A DNA stretch of 64,000 bases, taken from assembly GCF_011601315.1 (NCBI RefSeq), contig NZ_JAAORA010000002.1, forward strand, positions 124,001-188,000, written 5' to 3'. Below, piece after piece: positions 45,712 to 55,720 of the stretch. A model generated the notes under the pieces. The model made no database searches, was not told where the DNA came from, and saw only the letters and a program-made list of their open reading frames with translations. This DNA comes from Candidatus Chlorobium masyuteum (GTDB lineage: Bacteria; Bacteroidota; Chlorobiia; Chlorobiales; Chlorobiaceae). Made by a program: the position numbers and the translations under genes. Each line of letters starts with the position of its first letter. Within the stretch, counting starts at the first letter, position 1.

Positions 45712-47592
45712 TTAAAGCTCCTTTATAAGATCGGTGATTTTAGCCAGAATTTCCATCTCATTGAACGGCAGTCCCTTCACTTTGCTGAAGCCGACAGGCT
45801 CAATCAGGAAGGTGTCACGGATAATGTGGACCAGCTGTCCGTTGTTGTTCTCTGGTATCAGCACCTGTTTGTAGTTGCCGAGGATCTGCCTGAGGTTTTT
45901 CGGGAACGGATTGATATAGCGAAGGTGAGCATGAGCAACGCTGTATCCCTTCTCGATTGCCTGATCGACCGCAGTTTTGATAGCTCCGTAGGATGAACCC
46001 CATCCAAGCACAAGCAGGTCTCCTTTTTCAGCTCCGTTGTCGAGCGTCTGAAGGGGAATGGTGTCGGCAATACGGGCTATCTTCTCGGCACGGAGTTTGG
46101 TCATCAGCTCATGGTTGTCCGGGTCATGAGAGACGTTGCCGGTCTCATTCTGTTTTTCAAGACCGCCGATGCGGTGCTCAAGTCCCTTTGTGCCGGGGAT
46201 TGCCCATGAACGTACCAGATTCTCATCACGCTTGTAGGGCAGGTAGGGAGGATCTTCAGGTTTTCTTGCCGCGTGGATGCGTGGTTTGATCTCGGCGAGA
46301 TTATCGGGGGACTCAACTGCCCATGGCTCCGAGCTCAGGGCAAGATAGCCGTCGGTAAGGCAGATCACCGGAGTCATATGCTCAACGGCAAGTCTTGCGG
46401 CTTCATAGGTGGTATAGAAGCAGTCAACCGGCGAAGAGGCTGCAACAACCGGCAGCGGAGCCTCACCGTGACGGCCGTACATGGCCATGAAGAGGTCGGA
46501 CTGTTCCGGCTTGGTCGGAAGACCGGTTGACGGGCCTCCGCGCTGTACGTTGATGACAACAAGCGGAATCTCCATGATGACGGCAAGTCCGAGGGCTTCG
46601 GTTTTCAATGCAAGACCGGGACCAGAGGTGTTGGTTGCGGCAAGCGCACCACCGAAAGCGGCACCGATGCTGCTGCAGATGCCGGCAATTTCATCCTCTG
46701 CCTGGAAGGTTTTTGCTCCCCACTTTTTCATTTTGGCAAGGTTCTGCAGAATCTCCGTTGCCGGTGTGATCGGGTATGAGCCGAGGAAGAGCTCAAGTCC
46801 GGACTTTTTGGCGGCTGCAGCAAGGGCGATGGCTGCGGCTTCATTGCCGGTTACACGGCGGTAGGTGCCATGCTCTTTTTCCGGGGGAATATCGAAGCGG
46901 CCGATGTTTGCAAAGATTTCGGTCTCATCACCGAAGTAGTAGCCTGCCTTGACCGCCTTGATGTTGGCATCGGCAATCAACGGCTTTTTGCTGAACTTGC
47001 TCTGCAGCATCTCAACCGTTCCTTCGTAGGGGAGATTGTAGAGCCAGTAGAGCAGACCGAGAATAAACATGTTTTTACAGCGATCAACCTCCCTGCTGGA
47101 GAGGCCGCTATCTTTCAGGGCTTCACGGGTAAGCTGCTGAACGGGAACAGGAAAAACGGTGTAGTTGGAGAGGGAGCCATCCTCAAGAGGGTTTACTCCT
47201 TCCGGATAGCCGGCAAGCTTCAGGTTTTTTTCATCAAAACCGTCAGTGCCTGCAATGATAATACCTCCCTGGTGAAGGTTTTTCAGGTTTGCTTTCAGAG
47301 CAGCCGAGTTCATGGCAATCATGACGTCAAAAAGCGCACCCGGAGTATAGACAGGCTTGCTGCCGAACTGGAGCTGGAAGCCTGATACGCCGGAGATGGT
47401 GCCGGCAGGGGCCCTGATTTCGGAGGGGAAGTTCGGAAAGGTGTTCAATTCCGACCCGCGAACAGCCACTGTGTTGGCGAACTGGGTACCGGTCAACTGC
47501 ATTCCGTCGCCGGAGTCTCCTGCAAAAAGCACGGAAACACTTGCTTTGGAGGTCACATTGACCGTTTTTGTTGTAGTTTTTGAATCAGTCAT
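45712..47592 (-). CDS. korA: 2-oxoglutarate:ferredoxin oxidoreductase, alpha subunit (fused gamma-alpha)
   Basis: 626 residues in which a gamma-type domain (about residues 15-200, [20 protein letters not shown]) is fused in front of the alpha domain (about 235 onward, with [40 protein letters not shown] and [19 protein letters not shown]). This gamma-alpha fusion plus separate beta is the form of the Chlorobium KorAB enzyme. It works in the cytoplasm with ferredoxin reduced by PscB. First gene of korA-korB; the gap upstream is about 200 bp. Confidence 0.93.
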   Translation of the reverse strand: MTDSKTTTKTVNVTSKASVSVLFAGDSGDGMQLTGTQFANTVAVRGSELNTFPNFPSEIRAPAGTISGVSGFQLQFGSKPVYTPGALFDVMIAMNSAALKANLKNLHQGGIIIAGTDGFDEKNLKLAGYPEGVNPLEDGSLSNYTVFPVPVQQLTREALKDSGLSSREVDRCKNMFILGLLYWLYNLPYEGTVEMLQSKFSKKPLIADANIKAVKAGYYFGDETEIFANIGRFDIPPEKEHGTYRRVTGNEAAAIALAAAAKKSGLELFLGSYPITPATEILQNLAKMKKWGAKTFQAEDEIAGICSSIGAAFGGALAATNTSGPGLALKTEALGLAVIMEIPLVVINVQRGGPSTGLPTKPEQSDLFMAMYGRHGEAPLPVVAASSPVDCFYTTYEAARLAVEHMTPVICLTDGYLALSSEPWAVESPDNLAEIKPRIHAARKPEDPPYLPYKRDENLVRSWAIPGTKGLEHRIGGLEKQNETGNVSHDPDNHELMTKLRAEKIARIADTIPLQTLDNGAEKGDLLVLGWGSSYGAIKTAVDQAIEKGYSVAHAHLRYINPFPKNLRQILGNYKQVLIPENNNGQLVHIIRDTFLIEPVGFSKVKGLPFNEMEILAKITDLIKEL

Positions 47593-47793
47593 GGGCCCTG
47601 TTAATTACTTTTCGAAGTTGGTAAATAGCAAAAAAACCCGCACCAATGAGCATCGCGAGAGGGAGCTCATTGAGTTGTTATCTTTGGTGAAATGTATCCC
47701 GGAGGGTAAAAAGAAGACAAAAAATTCCCACTACAGTCTTCTGCAATAAAAAATATACGTGACAGGGCGGGTTAAAACAAGAGTTCGGGTGTT

Positions 47794-48054
47794 TTAATCA
47801 GGTTTTTTTTCTATCACGATGTTATTCTCTTTCAGATAGTTCTGCCACTCCTGCTCCCGGCGGATCGGACAATCGGGTGCCAGATCACAGAAATCATGGC
47901 GCTGCATGCCGTAGATCTGCTCCATCCAGCAACCACTGTCACTTTTGGCGACCTCATTGACATGGTTCGGATTGGCCCGCATTATCCTCTCCGAAACATC
48001 CAGGAGCTCCTTGATATCCTTGCGCTTCTGTTCGTTTTCAACTCCCCAACTCAT
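47794..48054 (-). CDS. Small conserved-looking protein with four Cys, unknown function
   Basis: 86 residues from the ATG complement at 48052-48054; AAGGAG lies at ideal spacing, so the GTG two codons earlier is not used. It is rich in charged residues. Four Cys lie in the order GCWMEQIYG, DFCDLAPDCP with His-containing surroundings (MQRHDFC), which could bind a metal. I do not recognise the family. It lies upstream of korA on the same strand with a 200-bp gap, so probably separate. Confidence 0.65.
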   Translation of the reverse strand: MSWGVENEQKRKDIKELLDVSERIMRANPNHVNEVAKSDSGCWMEQIYGMQRHDFCDLAPDCPIRREQEWQNYLKENNIVIEKKPD

Positions 48055-48240
48055 AAGCACTCCTTGTTGTTACTGGCAGGAATTACCGGGCTGTTGATTC
48101 CCGAAATTAACAATGGTTTAATATAAATCTTTTTTGAAAAGAAGAGCGATTGTTCGTCCGGCTGAAGAGGGTGATTTTTGAGCCACGCACTGCTCTCCCT
48201 CTTGTCAGTTCGGGATGACAGGCAGAATAATTTTTCTTTA

Positions 48241-48267
48241 AGCCCCGGAGGGGCGTGACATTGGTAG
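48241..48267 (+). repeat. Dispersed 27-bp repeat, copy 3
   Basis: AGCCCCGGAGGGGCG then TGACATTGGTAG, the same register and length as the other three copies. Confidence 0.85.
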
Positions 48268-48301
48268 ACCGATCCCGTGTCATCCCGACCGCTTTCCCCG
48301 A

Positions 48302-48373
48302 TGTCATCCCGAACGCACGTGAGGGATCTGGTTAACGAGAAAGAGAGATCCCTCCTTTCAGTTCGGGATGACA
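48302..48373. repeat. 72-bp palindromic element
   Basis: The left arm TGTCATCCCGAAC with GAGGGATCT is mirrored by AGATCCCTC and GTTCGGGATGACA. The outer 13 bases and inner 9 bases are perfect complements. A half copy occurs at 21254. It resembles a mobile or processed hairpin element rather than a terminator, because no T run follows. Confidence 0.85.
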
Positions 48374-48425
48374 AAGATGGTTCGTAACAAATTTATAGAG
48401 GTCCCCTAAAATATGTTGGCATCAA

Positions 48426-48451
48426 GCCCCAAAAAAGAGTAACTTTGGGGC
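48426..48451 (+). other. Hairpin in the alaS leader
   Basis: GCCCCAAA / TTTGGGGC with a 10-base loop, 66 bp upstream of the alaS start. It could be a terminator for leftward or rightward transcripts, or an mRNA leader structure. No T-box signature is seen. Confidence 0.5.
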
Positions 48452-48516
48452 CGTAAGCGGCAACCGTTCTGCATCCGGAGCAGGACGGCAGGTATTGCAA
48501 CAAGATTAAATTTTCT

Positions 48517-51180
48517 ATGAATTCCAGGGAAATCAGGCAATCTTTTTTGGATTTTTTTGCTCAAAAAGGTCATACTATCGTTCGTTCAGCACCGGTTATT
48601 CCGGCAGATGATCCGACACTGCTTTTTACCAATGCAGGTATGAACCAGTTCAAGGATGTCTTTCTCGATAAAGGAACCCGCCCCTACAACCGGGCCGCCG
48701 ATACCCAGAAGTGTATCAGGGCTTCCGGCAAGCACAACGATCTTGAGGATGTCGGTCGCGACACCTACCACCACACCTTTTTCGAGATGCTCGGCAACTG
48801 GTCGTTTGGTGACTATTACAAGAAAGAGGCTATAACCTGGGCATGGGAGCTGATGACCGGCGTGTGGAAACTTCCGGCTGACCGACTCTATGCTACGGTC
48901 TATCAGGATGACGACGAGAGCTTCCAGATCTGGAAGGAGCATACCTCCATCTCCCCTGAACATATTCTCCGCTTCGGCGACAAGGATAACTTCTGGGAGA
49001 TGGGTGAAACCGGTCCCTGTGGTCCCTGCTCCGAAATTCATATTGATCTTACTGAAGACGCTTCAGGCAAAAGCCTTGTGAACGTTGGCGACTACCGGGT
49101 GATCGAGCTCTGGAACCTTGTCTTCATCCAGTACAACCGTCAGAGTGACGGCCGCCTTGAGCCGCTACCGAATAAACATGTTGATACCGGCATGGGTTTT
49201 GAGCGCGTTGCCGCGGTCATGCAGGGGAAATCATCCAACTACGACACCGACGTCTTCAAGCCGCTTTTTGACCGGATCACAGAAATTACCGGTGTCCGTT
49301 ACGGCGCATCGATGGATGAGCCACACGATATAGCCATGCGGGTCATTGCCGACCACGCCCGTACCCTCACCTTTGCGCTCTCTGACGGCGCGATGCCTTC
49401 AAACGAGGGGCGCGGCTATGTGCTCCGCCGTATTCTCCGCCGGGCGCTTCGCTACTCCAAAAATCTCGGCTATAACGAACCGATTCTCCACCAGCTTGTC
49501 GGCACGCTTGCCGATTTGATGGGTGACGTTTTCCCTGAGCTGCAGAAGCAGCGCGATACGGTGAGCAAAATCATCCGCTCGGAAGAGGAGAGCTTTATTG
49601 TTACGCTCGATCGCGGCATAGAGATTTTCAACGATGTTGTTGCGAAAGTCCGCGCTGAAAAGGGCACAACCATCAAGGGCACCGATGCCTTCAAGCTCTA
49701 TGATACCTACGGTTTCCCCTTTGATCTTACCCGCCTGATGGCTTCGGACGAAGGGTTGCAGGTTGACGGCGAAGGGTTTGAGCACTCCATGCAGGAGCAG
49801 AAGACCCGTGCACGGGCCGACCGCAAGGAGAAGCATCAGGTTGAGGATGACGGCTCACAGTGGCTCTGGTTCAGCGACCAGCACACCTCCACCTTTGTCG
49901 GTTATGAGCAGCTTGAGCTGCCGGTCCGTATTATCGCCTCCAAGCATGCCAAAGAGAAGCTGCTGGTGCTGCTCGACAAAACACCCTTCTACGCCGAGAG
50001 TGGCGGGCAGGTTGGTGACCGGGGCTGGATCGAGACAACGAGCTACCGCCTGCAGGTAACCGATACTGTCAAGGATGGCGACGCTATTGTGCATGTTGTT
50101 ACCGCCGCTTTTGACAAGATTCTTGACAGCGCAGTCAACCCTGCTGATCTCACGATTGACGAGGGGCAGCTCAGTGCGGAGGCCTCGGTTGACCACCATA
50201 TTCGCCAGGATACCGAGCGGAACCATACTGCCACCCATCTGTTGCATGGGGCGTTGCGCCGCATCCTCGGCCAGCATGTTCAGCAGAAGGGATCATTCGT
50301 CAATCCGGAACGGCTCCGTTTTGACTTCAGTCACTTCTCCAAAATGAGCGATGCTGAAATTGCCAGGGTTGAGGCTTCGGTGAACGAAGAGATCCGGCGG
50401 GCTGAAGAGGTTCAGAAGCATGCCGATATCCCTTATGACGATGCAATTGCCAAGGGTGCCCTCGCCTTTTTCGGCGACAAGTATGCTGATCTCGTCAGGG
50501 TGGTTGAAGTTCCCGGCATCTCGGTTGAGCTCTGCGGTGGAACCCATGTGGATAATATTGGTCGTATCGGACTTTTCAAGATTGTGAGTGAATCTTCGGT
50601 TGCTTCGGGTGTGCGCCGTATCGAGGCGTTGACCGGCAAGAGTGCCGAAAAGCTGCTCTGGCAGGAGTACAGTGAGCTGCAGCAGGTTCGCCAGCTCCTC
50701 AAAGCGAAAGGTGACGAGCCGGTAGCCGTGAGAATTGTTGAGTTGATGGATGCCAAAAAAGAGCTTGAAAAGGAGCTGCATGAGATCCGCATCGGCTCCC
50801 TCCTCCAGACGCTCTCGGTTGAGCTTCAGGCTGCCCCCGAGATTTCGGGATGCAGGGTACTCGCCAAAGTTGTTGAGGGGACGGATGGTGACGCGCTTCG
50901 CAGTGCAGGCCTTGCCCTTCGTGAACAGCAGCCCTTTGCCGTGGGACTCCTCTCTTGCGTGCAGGATGGCAAGGTGTCGCTGGTTGGTTTTGCTTCCGAC
51001 AAGGCAGTAAAGGAGCTTGGTATTGACGCAGGCAAACTGGTTCGCGAAGCTGCCCAGCATGTGCAGGGCGGCGGCGGCGGCAAACCCGAGTTCGCCACTG
51101 CCGGAGGAAAGAATCCCGCCGGTGTTGACAAAGCGCTTGAAGCCTTTAAGGATGCTGTGAAAACCGCGCTGAAGGGATAA
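48517..51180 (+). CDS. alaS: Alanine--tRNA ligase
   Basis: 887 residues. The class II catalytic core is at the N-terminus ([47 protein letters not shown]). The editing domain carries the zinc-type motifs [12 protein letters not shown] and [10 protein letters not shown], and a C-terminal DHHA1-like region contains [16 protein letters not shown]. It charges tRNA-Ala and clears mischarged Ser/Gly. No clear Shine-Dalgarno. A ferredoxin gene follows after only 4 bp. Confidence 0.98.
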   Translation: MNSREIRQSFLDFFAQKGHTIVRSAPVIPADDPTLLFTNAGMNQFKDVFLDKGTRPYNRAADTQKCIRASGKHNDLEDVGRDTYHHTFFEMLGNWSFGDYYKKEAITWAWELMTGVWKLPADRLYATVYQDDDESFQIWKEHTSISPEHILRFGDKDNFWEMGETGPCGPCSEIHIDLTEDASGKSLVNVGDYRVIELWNLVFIQYNRQSDGRLEPLPNKHVDTGMGFERVAAVMQGKSSNYDTDVFKPLFDRITEITGVRYGASMDEPHDIAMRVIADHARTLTFALSDGAMPSNEGRGYVLRRILRRALRYSKNLGYNEPILHQLVGTLADLMGDVFPELQKQRDTVSKIIRSEEESFIVTLDRGIEIFNDVVAKVRAEKGTTIKGTDAFKLYDTYGFPFDLTRLMASDEGLQVDGEGFEHSMQEQKTRARADRKEKHQVEDDGSQWLWFSDQHTSTFVGYEQLELPVRIIASKHAKEKLLVLLDKTPFYAESGGQVGDRGWIETTSYRLQVTDTVKDGDAIVHVVTAAFDKILDSAVNPADLTIDEGQLSAEASVDHHIRQDTERNHTATHLLHGALRRILGQHVQQKGSFVNPERLRFDFSHFSKMSDAEIARVEASVNEEIRRAEEVQKHADIPYDDAIAKGALAFFGDKYADLVRVVEVPGISVELCGGTHVDNIGRIGLFKIVSESSVASGVRRIEALTGKSAEKLLWQEYSELQQVRQLLKAKGDEPVAVRIVELMDAKKELEKELHEIRIGSLLQTLSVELQAAPEISGCRVLAKVVEGTDGDALRSAGLALREQQPFAVGLLSCVQDGKVSLVGFASDKAVKELGIDAGKLVREAAQHVQGGGGGKPEFATAGGKNPAGVDKALEAFKDAVKTALKG

Positions 51181-51184
51181 ACCT

Positions 51185-51679
51185 ATGCGCGTTCTTGATT
51201 GTCTCTCAGGTAGCTGCACCCGGCCTTCGTGTGACGGCTGCATCTTCCGGCCTGTCCGTTCGCTTCGCCTGGCGCTCAAGTCGCGTGCGATCAAGAAAAG
51301 TGATGAGACCGCCGACGCTCCGGTCGGCAGTTGGGAGCGCTCTGAACTGGTAACCCCCACCGTCAGGCCAACACCAGAGAAACATACGGCTCCGAAAAAG
51401 CGGAAACGGCTGCTTGCTCCGAGGGAGGAGATTGCGTGGTTTCCCATCATCAAGCCGGAGCTCTGCAACGGCTGCGGCGACTGCAAGGTGCTCTGCAAGC
51501 CCGGCGTCTTCGAACTCGGCGAGCCCGACCCCGCAGGAATTCACCGCCCGAAACTGATTGTTGCCCACCCCTACAACTGCCTCGTCCTCTGCAACCGGTG
51601 CGTCCCCATCTGCACCTCCGGCGCCATTATTCTCCCCCCGAAGGAGGAGTTCGAACAATTTGTGGAGTATATTGATTAG
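51185..51679 (+). CDS. Two-cluster 4Fe-4S ferredoxin-like protein with a Cys-rich N-terminus
   Basis: 164 residues. The C-terminal half has two Cys sets, [16 protein letters not shown] and [17 protein letters not shown], typical of ferredoxin-like domains binding two 4Fe-4S clusters; the second set has altered spacing. The N-terminus has a further Cys cluster ([14 protein letters not shown]) that may bind another metal or cluster, followed by a basic, Pro-rich linker. It starts 4 bp after alaS and so is co-transcribed. The next gene is a shorter paralogue sharing [13 protein letters not shown]. Likely an electron carrier or subunit; the partner is unknown. Confidence 0.8.
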   Translation: MRVLDCLSGSCTRPSCDGCIFRPVRSLRLALKSRAIKKSDETADAPVGSWERSELVTPTVRPTPEKHTAPKKRKRLLAPREEIAWFPIIKPELCNGCGDCKVLCKPGVFELGEPDPAGIHRPKLIVAHPYNCLVLCNRCVPICTSGAIILPPKEEFEQFVEYID

Positions 51680-51842
51680 GCACGCTTTAAATCTATTACG
51701 CGATTCGATTGTTTTGTTGGGCGCTGCTCGAAATCCTCATGTACCTTGTGTACACTCCGGTTTCTCCGTTCCGTCCGCCTCACTCTCGAACCGCTCATGA
51801 CGATTTATAGCTGTGCCGAAATAGTTTGTTGATTTTGAATTC

Positions 51843-51869
51843 AGCCCCGGAGGGGCGCAATGTTGGTAG
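51843..51869 (+). repeat. Dispersed 27-bp repeat, copy 4
   Basis: AGCCCCGGAGGGGCG then CAATGTTGGTAG, 14 bp before the GTG start of the second ferredoxin gene, so it forms part of that gene's leader. Confidence 0.85.
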
Positions 51870-51882
51870 ACAGGAAGAGAAC

Positions 51883-52173
51883 GTGAATAAACCAAAAAAG
51901 CGCAGGTTGCTGGCTCCGAGGGAGGAGATTGCGTGGTTTCCGGTGATTGATGAGGCGGCCTGCAATGGCTGCGGAGATTGTGAGACCTTCTGCAAGCCCG
52001 GTGTCTTTGCGCCCGGAGAGAAGATCGGCCCGAAGCGGCCAAAGATGACCGTCTCCAGCCCCTACAACTGTGTTGTGCTCTGTGAACGGTGTGCGCCTCG
52101 TTGCACTTCCGGCGCTATTACGCTCCCGCCTGCCGGGGAGTTTGAGCAGTTTGTGGAGTATGTGGAAGCGTGA
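51883..52173 (+). CDS. Two-cluster 4Fe-4S ferredoxin-like protein, paralogue
   Basis: 96 residues from a GTG at 51883; an earlier frame start would translate the repeat. It keeps the C-terminal half of the preceding protein almost intact: [50 protein letters not shown] and the end [10 protein letters not shown]. The N-terminal Cys cluster of the longer copy is missing. A tandem duplication followed by loss of the N-terminus is the simplest reading. The last 56 bp overlap the end of serB on the opposite strand. Confidence 0.78.
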   Translation: MNKPKKRRLLAPREEIAWFPVIDEAACNGCGDCETFCKPGVFAPGEKIGPKRPKMTVSSPYNCVVLCERCAPRCTSGAITLPPAGEFEQFVEYVEA

Positions 52174-53383
52174 CCGAGAGGTCGTCGCGATCCCGGAACC
52201 CCATCAGATAGAGTATGGCGTCAAGCCCGAGGGTTGATATCGCCTGCTTTGCGCTCTCCCGCACAATCGGTTTTGCCCTGAAGGCGATGCCGAGCCCCGC
52301 TTTTCCAAGCATCGGCAGATCATTGGCGCCGTCACCGACCGCAATAGTCTGCTCCAATCGAATGTTCTCCTTCTGCGCAATCAGTTCAAGCAGATCTGCC
52401 TTCCGCTTGCCGTCAACCACCTGCCCGAGCACCTTCCCCGTCAGTTTGCCCTCGATGATCTCAAGGGTGTTGGCATAGACGTAATCGATATTGAGTTTTT
52501 TCTGGAGGTAGTGGCCGAAATAGGAGAATCCGCCGGAGAGAATGGCGGTTTTGAACCCCAGGTTGTGCAGGTTGTGAAAGAGCGTTTCCGCCCCTTCGGT
52601 GAGCTGGAGCCGTTTGGCAATGGTCTCAAGCACATGCTCGTCGAGCCCGTTCAGCAGCGATACCCTCCGCTGGAGGCTGCCGGTAAAGTCGATCTCCCCG
52701 CGCATCGCCTGCTCGGTAATGGCGGCAACCTCTGCTCCTACTCCCGCCTCTATGGCGAGCTCATCAATCACTTCGGAGGTGATGAGGGTCGAATCCATAT
52801 CAAACACCACAAGGCGGCGGTTCCGGCGGAAGATGTTATCCTCCTGGAAGGCGATGTCGATTCCGAGGCTGTCGGTAATGGCCAGCATCTGCTCACGGAA
52901 GCGGTTCTCGTTCTCAAGGGTGCCACGCATGGAGAACTCCACGCACGCCTTGGTGTGGCGGTTGGCTTCAAGGGGAATACGCCCCGAGAGGCGGTTGATG
53001 GTGTCGATATTGAGGCCGTGGGAGGCGATGATGGATGACACCCGCTCAAGGTGCTCAGCGGTAATGCGTCTGGCGAGCAGCGAGAGCAGGTGGCGCGGCT
53101 TGCCCTGTTCATGCACCCAGTCGTTGTATTCGGTGTCGGTAACCGGCGTAAAGGTGATCTGTATGCCGAGGGTATGGGCGCAGAAGAGCAGATCCTTCAG
53201 CACCGGAGAGGATGCGGACTCCTTGGGTACTTCAACAAGCATGCCGAGCGAGAGGTGGTTATGGATAACCGCCTGGCCGATATCAAGCACCGGCACCTTG
53301 TAGCCGGAGAGGATCGAGGTGATTTTCGAGGTCAGACCCGGCTTGTCCTGGCCTGTAATATTGATCAAGAGAAGCTCGCTCAT
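52118..53383 (-). CDS. serB: Phosphoserine phosphatase with N-terminal ACT region
   Basis: 421 residues. Two ACT-like regions ([20 protein letters not shown]; then about residues 100-180) precede a HAD phosphatase domain with the nucleophile motif VFDMDSTLI, the Ser motif [10 protein letters not shown] and [10 protein letters not shown]. It releases serine from phosphoserine, the last step of serine synthesis. The long form with extra ACT domains occurs in several bacteria. Its 3' end overlaps the second ferredoxin gene tail-to-tail by 56 bp; the last ~18 residues ([17 protein letters not shown]...) look like an unstructured tail created by that overlap. Confidence 0.94.
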   Translation of the reverse strand: MSELLLINITGQDKPGLTSKITSILSGYKVPVLDIGQAVIHNHLSLGMLVEVPKESASSPVLKDLLFCAHTLGIQITFTPVTDTEYNDWVHEQGKPRHLLSLLARRITAEHLERVSSIIASHGLNIDTINRLSGRIPLEANRHTKACVEFSMRGTLENENRFREQMLAITDSLGIDIAFQEDNIFRRNRRLVVFDMDSTLITSEVIDELAIEAGVGAEVAAITEQAMRGEIDFTGSLQRRVSLLNGLDEHVLETIAKRLQLTEGAETLFHNLHNLGFKTAILSGGFSYFGHYLQKKLNIDYVYANTLEIIEGKLTGKVLGQVVDGKRKADLLELIAQKENIRLEQTIAVGDGANDLPMLGKAGLGIAFRAKPIVRESAKQAISTLGLDAILYLMGFRDRDDLSVTLPHTPQTAQTPRQAGA

Positions 53384-53547
53384 TGTAGCCTGGTAAGGTT
53401 ATTCGCACCGGTCGCGGTATCAACAAAACATTATATCGTAATGCGTTGATACTCCTGCCCGACATTCAGCAAAAACATCAGTCAAGATAGTGTTGTTTTC
53501 CGAACCTTCAAAAACAGGGTCGGGGCGGTGGCAAATGCCCTTCTTAT

Positions 53548-53665
53548 CCTGAACTTTTTGTTTTGGCGGGAAATACCTATAATATTACAGTAATTAAAGA
53601 AAGCGCGTTACGCAGCAAAGAGATGTTTGCCTTTTCCGAATCAGGGAGATCAGTTTAAAGTGTCA
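53548..53665 (+). repeat. Diverged ~120-bp repeat E, copy 1 (upstream of the DUF2806 gene)
   Basis: The segment begins CCTGAACTTTTTGTTTTGGC, passes through GGAAATAC and ACAGTAATTAA, and ends TCCGAATCAGGGAGATCA. Copy 2 at 61279 follows the same order of blocks with many substitutions. Both copies precede AT-rich genes and may carry a promoter. Confidence 0.7.
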
Positions 53666-53682
53666 GAACAGAAACAGGAAAT

Positions 53683-54615
53683 ATGATTCCATTAAATATA
53701 GATTTTAAGTCGTCAACAATAGAAAAATTTATCGACGTTGTCGCTGCTGCTATCGGAAACCTTTCAGCCCCTTATCTATTAAGAAAAATGGCTGAGGCAA
53801 GAGGCCAAGAAATGTTCAAGATTGCAGAGTCGATTGATAAGACTGTGCAAATAATTGGGGATAATTATGAAGTAAAATATGAAGCGGAAAATTTTCAAAT
53901 TACTCCTACGAAGAAAGATGAACTTGTTATAAATCCGCGACTTCAACGCATAGAAAGTCGATTGAACGTTATTGAAGAACAGAGACAAAAAAATATCGAC
54001 AAAATAACTATTTACGGTCTTCTTGAGGCGGCTAGGATTTCGGAGACCTCAAATGAAAAGATAGACAGGGATTGGTTAAATCAATTTATTAATGTTTCTC
54101 AAGATGTTTCGAGTGATCAAATGCAAGAAGTATGGGGGAAAATTCTTGCTCGGGAAATATCTAATCCCGGATCATTTTCTCTCAGAAGCTTGGAGGTTTT
54201 ACGTACAATATCCAGGCAAGAAGCTGAAATATTCAGGAAGATGGTTCAATTTGTGTTTTGCGTTGATAACTACAGGTATATTTTTCACGACCACACGATA
54301 TACAATGGAACGGGTGATGGATGGAATGATTATGTCTTAATGCGAGAAATAGGTCTGTTCACTCCAGGTATTTTCGGTGTAAATTTCCGTTCCAGCCCTA
54401 ACTGCAATCTTGTTTTTAAGCATGGTCATTTGTCCTTTAAGATAATTGCATCCAAGGATACAGATTTTCATTTAAATGGATATCCATTATCAGTCGTAGG
54501 GAGAGAACTGGTAAAGCTAATTCAGATCACTCCTGATAGTGACTATTTCGATAGAGTCAAAGCCGAAGTATCTGAAAAAGACGGTCTTGAATGCGTAATG
54601 CTTACGGATTTATAA
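53683..54615 (+). CDS. DUF2806-like protein, function unknown
   Basis: 310 residues, AT-rich in codon use compared with neighbours to the left. The central part (EKIDRDWLNQFINVSQDVSS; MQEVWGKILAREISNPGSFS; LRSLEVLRTISRQEAEIF) matches what I recall of DUF2806/TIGR03899 proteins. N-terminally there is a hydrophobic-amphipathic segment (FIDVVAAAIGNLSAPYLLRK), then a charged helix that could be coiled coil (LQRIESRLNVIEEQRQKNID). The C-terminal domain is unrecognised. No enzyme motif is visible. It opens the accessory island, and a membrane-protein gene follows after 224 bp. Confidence 0.75.
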   Translation: MIPLNIDFKSSTIEKFIDVVAAAIGNLSAPYLLRKMAEARGQEMFKIAESIDKTVQIIGDNYEVKYEAENFQITPTKKDELVINPRLQRIESRLNVIEEQRQKNIDKITIYGLLEAARISETSNEKIDRDWLNQFINVSQDVSSDQMQEVWGKILAREISNPGSFSLRSLEVLRTISRQEAEIFRKMVQFVFCVDNYRYIFHDHTIYNGTGDGWNDYVLMREIGLFTPGIFGVNFRSSPNCNLVFKHGHLSFKIIASKDTDFHLNGYPLSVVGRELVKLIQITPDSDYFDRVKAEVSEKDGLECVMLTDL

Positions 54616-54839
54616 TACTCTATTTTGTAATGGTTTGAGGTCCAAACGACTATTTCGCCTTGTGTCAGTATTTCAATTATTATGCACTATCCGGTTGTCG
54701 GACTGTGGCAGAAGAATTATAAGAGAGTTCATTGCGACAAGCTTGTTCCCTGAGGATTTGAGTTTAGCAACATGATATTTTCCATAAGCTTGTACCTATC
54801 ATGAATTGAAGGAAATTCTGTATCTAAAAAGGAGTAAGA

Positions 54840-55442
54840 ATGCAATTTGCTGTAGCTCTTGTAGAGTATTTGATATCTGGAATTATTGCGTCAGTGTGGT
54901 TTATAGTGATAGTAGTAAACTACATTCCATTCCTTTTTTCCGATATAAAAGAATACAAGGAAATATTTGTGATAGTATATTTCCCAATCGCATACATATT
55001 GGGCATATACGTTGATGCGACAACATCTTTCTTAGTAAGAAGATGTAAGGAAATTGATGTTATAGCGATTACCTCATTTAAATCATATGCATGCTTTCGG
55101 TGCTGTTGCATCCGGGTTTATAATTTTATCGCAGGAAAACCAAAAGGAGATTCTTACGAGCGAAGTGCAGAAATACTTTCACATTCAATTCCTGACATAG
55201 TTAGAACAATGGATGCATATGTTAGTCGCGATAGAATTGCTCGTGGGGTGGCATTCAATTCATTTGCAGGAGCAATTACAACATTGCTCTACGCTCCAAG
55301 CGACTTAAAAAAAACCATTTTTTTGGGTTGCTTGATAAGCTTCATATACTCTTTGTTCATGTATAAAAGATTGCGTCGTCTTTCATCTCGTTTTAAACGT
55401 GTTGCTCTTTCAAAAATGAATAACATGAAAGTCTGGGAATAA
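54840..55442 (+). CDS. Membrane protein of unknown function
   Basis: 200 residues with AAAAAGGAG 6 bp before the ATG. Two N-terminal membrane helices (about residues 5-30 and 42-66) precede a Cys-rich patch (CFRCCCIRVYN) and a cytosolic helix with charged residues (GDSYERSAEILSHSIPDIVR). Another pair of hydrophobic segments (about 137-175) precedes a basic tail (RLRRLSSRFKRVALSK). No family is recognised. Codon use is AT-rich. Its position between DUF2806 and the large STAND gene suggests accessory or defence-island cargo, without direct evidence of a shared system. Confidence 0.7.
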   Translation: MQFAVALVEYLISGIIASVWFIVIVVNYIPFLFSDIKEYKEIFVIVYFPIAYILGIYVDATTSFLVRRCKEIDVIAITSFKSYACFRCCCIRVYNFIAGKPKGDSYERSAEILSHSIPDIVRTMDAYVSRDRIARGVAFNSFAGAITTLLYAPSDLKKTIFLGCLISFIYSLFMYKRLRRLSSRFKRVALSKMNNMKVWE

Positions 55443-55490
55443 GGGTTATCCTCTAAGTCCCGATGTGGGAATAGTGGGAATACGGTATTC

Positions 55491-55574
55491 ATTTCATTCA
55501 GTTCATGCTTTGAGTGGAATGTGGGATATCCTGTAAGCACCGATGAAAACCGGCAAAGAGCAGAGACTGCAAGA
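55491..55574 (+). repeat. Accessory-island repeat A, copy 1
   Basis: 84-base segment with the block CAGTTCATGCTTTGA near its start and GAAAACCGGCAAAGAGCAGA near its end. By eye about 83% identical without gaps to 61971-62054. A shorter relative lies at 60331. Located after the membrane-protein gene and before the large STAND gene. Confidence 0.85.
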
Positions 55575-55720
55575 ATTTTGCTTAAAGGGAAGTTGACACC
55601 GTGACATCAGAAAAATTTAAAGGTTAAGAAAAACGATTTTCCCCATAGAATGTTGGCCTCGTAGAAGGGGGCTCGTCCCTTGCCACCTAATTATTATGAC
55701 GAGAGTAAATAAAATTCAGT

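Larger units (their letters stand above)
48055..48516. other. Repeat-filled intergenic region before alaS
   Basis: This 462-bp gap contains no supported gene. It holds a 27-bp dispersed repeat (48241), a 72-bp palindromic element (48302-48373), a further GTCATCCCGA fragment near 48280 and a GCCCCAAA/TTTGGGGC hairpin 66 bp before alaS. Frames across it translate only the repeats. Confidence 0.7.

Noticed and set aside
51700-51830. GTTGGGC at 51716 as a further integron core site
   Set aside because: No complementary GCCCAAC and no attC-like half nearby; a single 7-mer is expected by chance.
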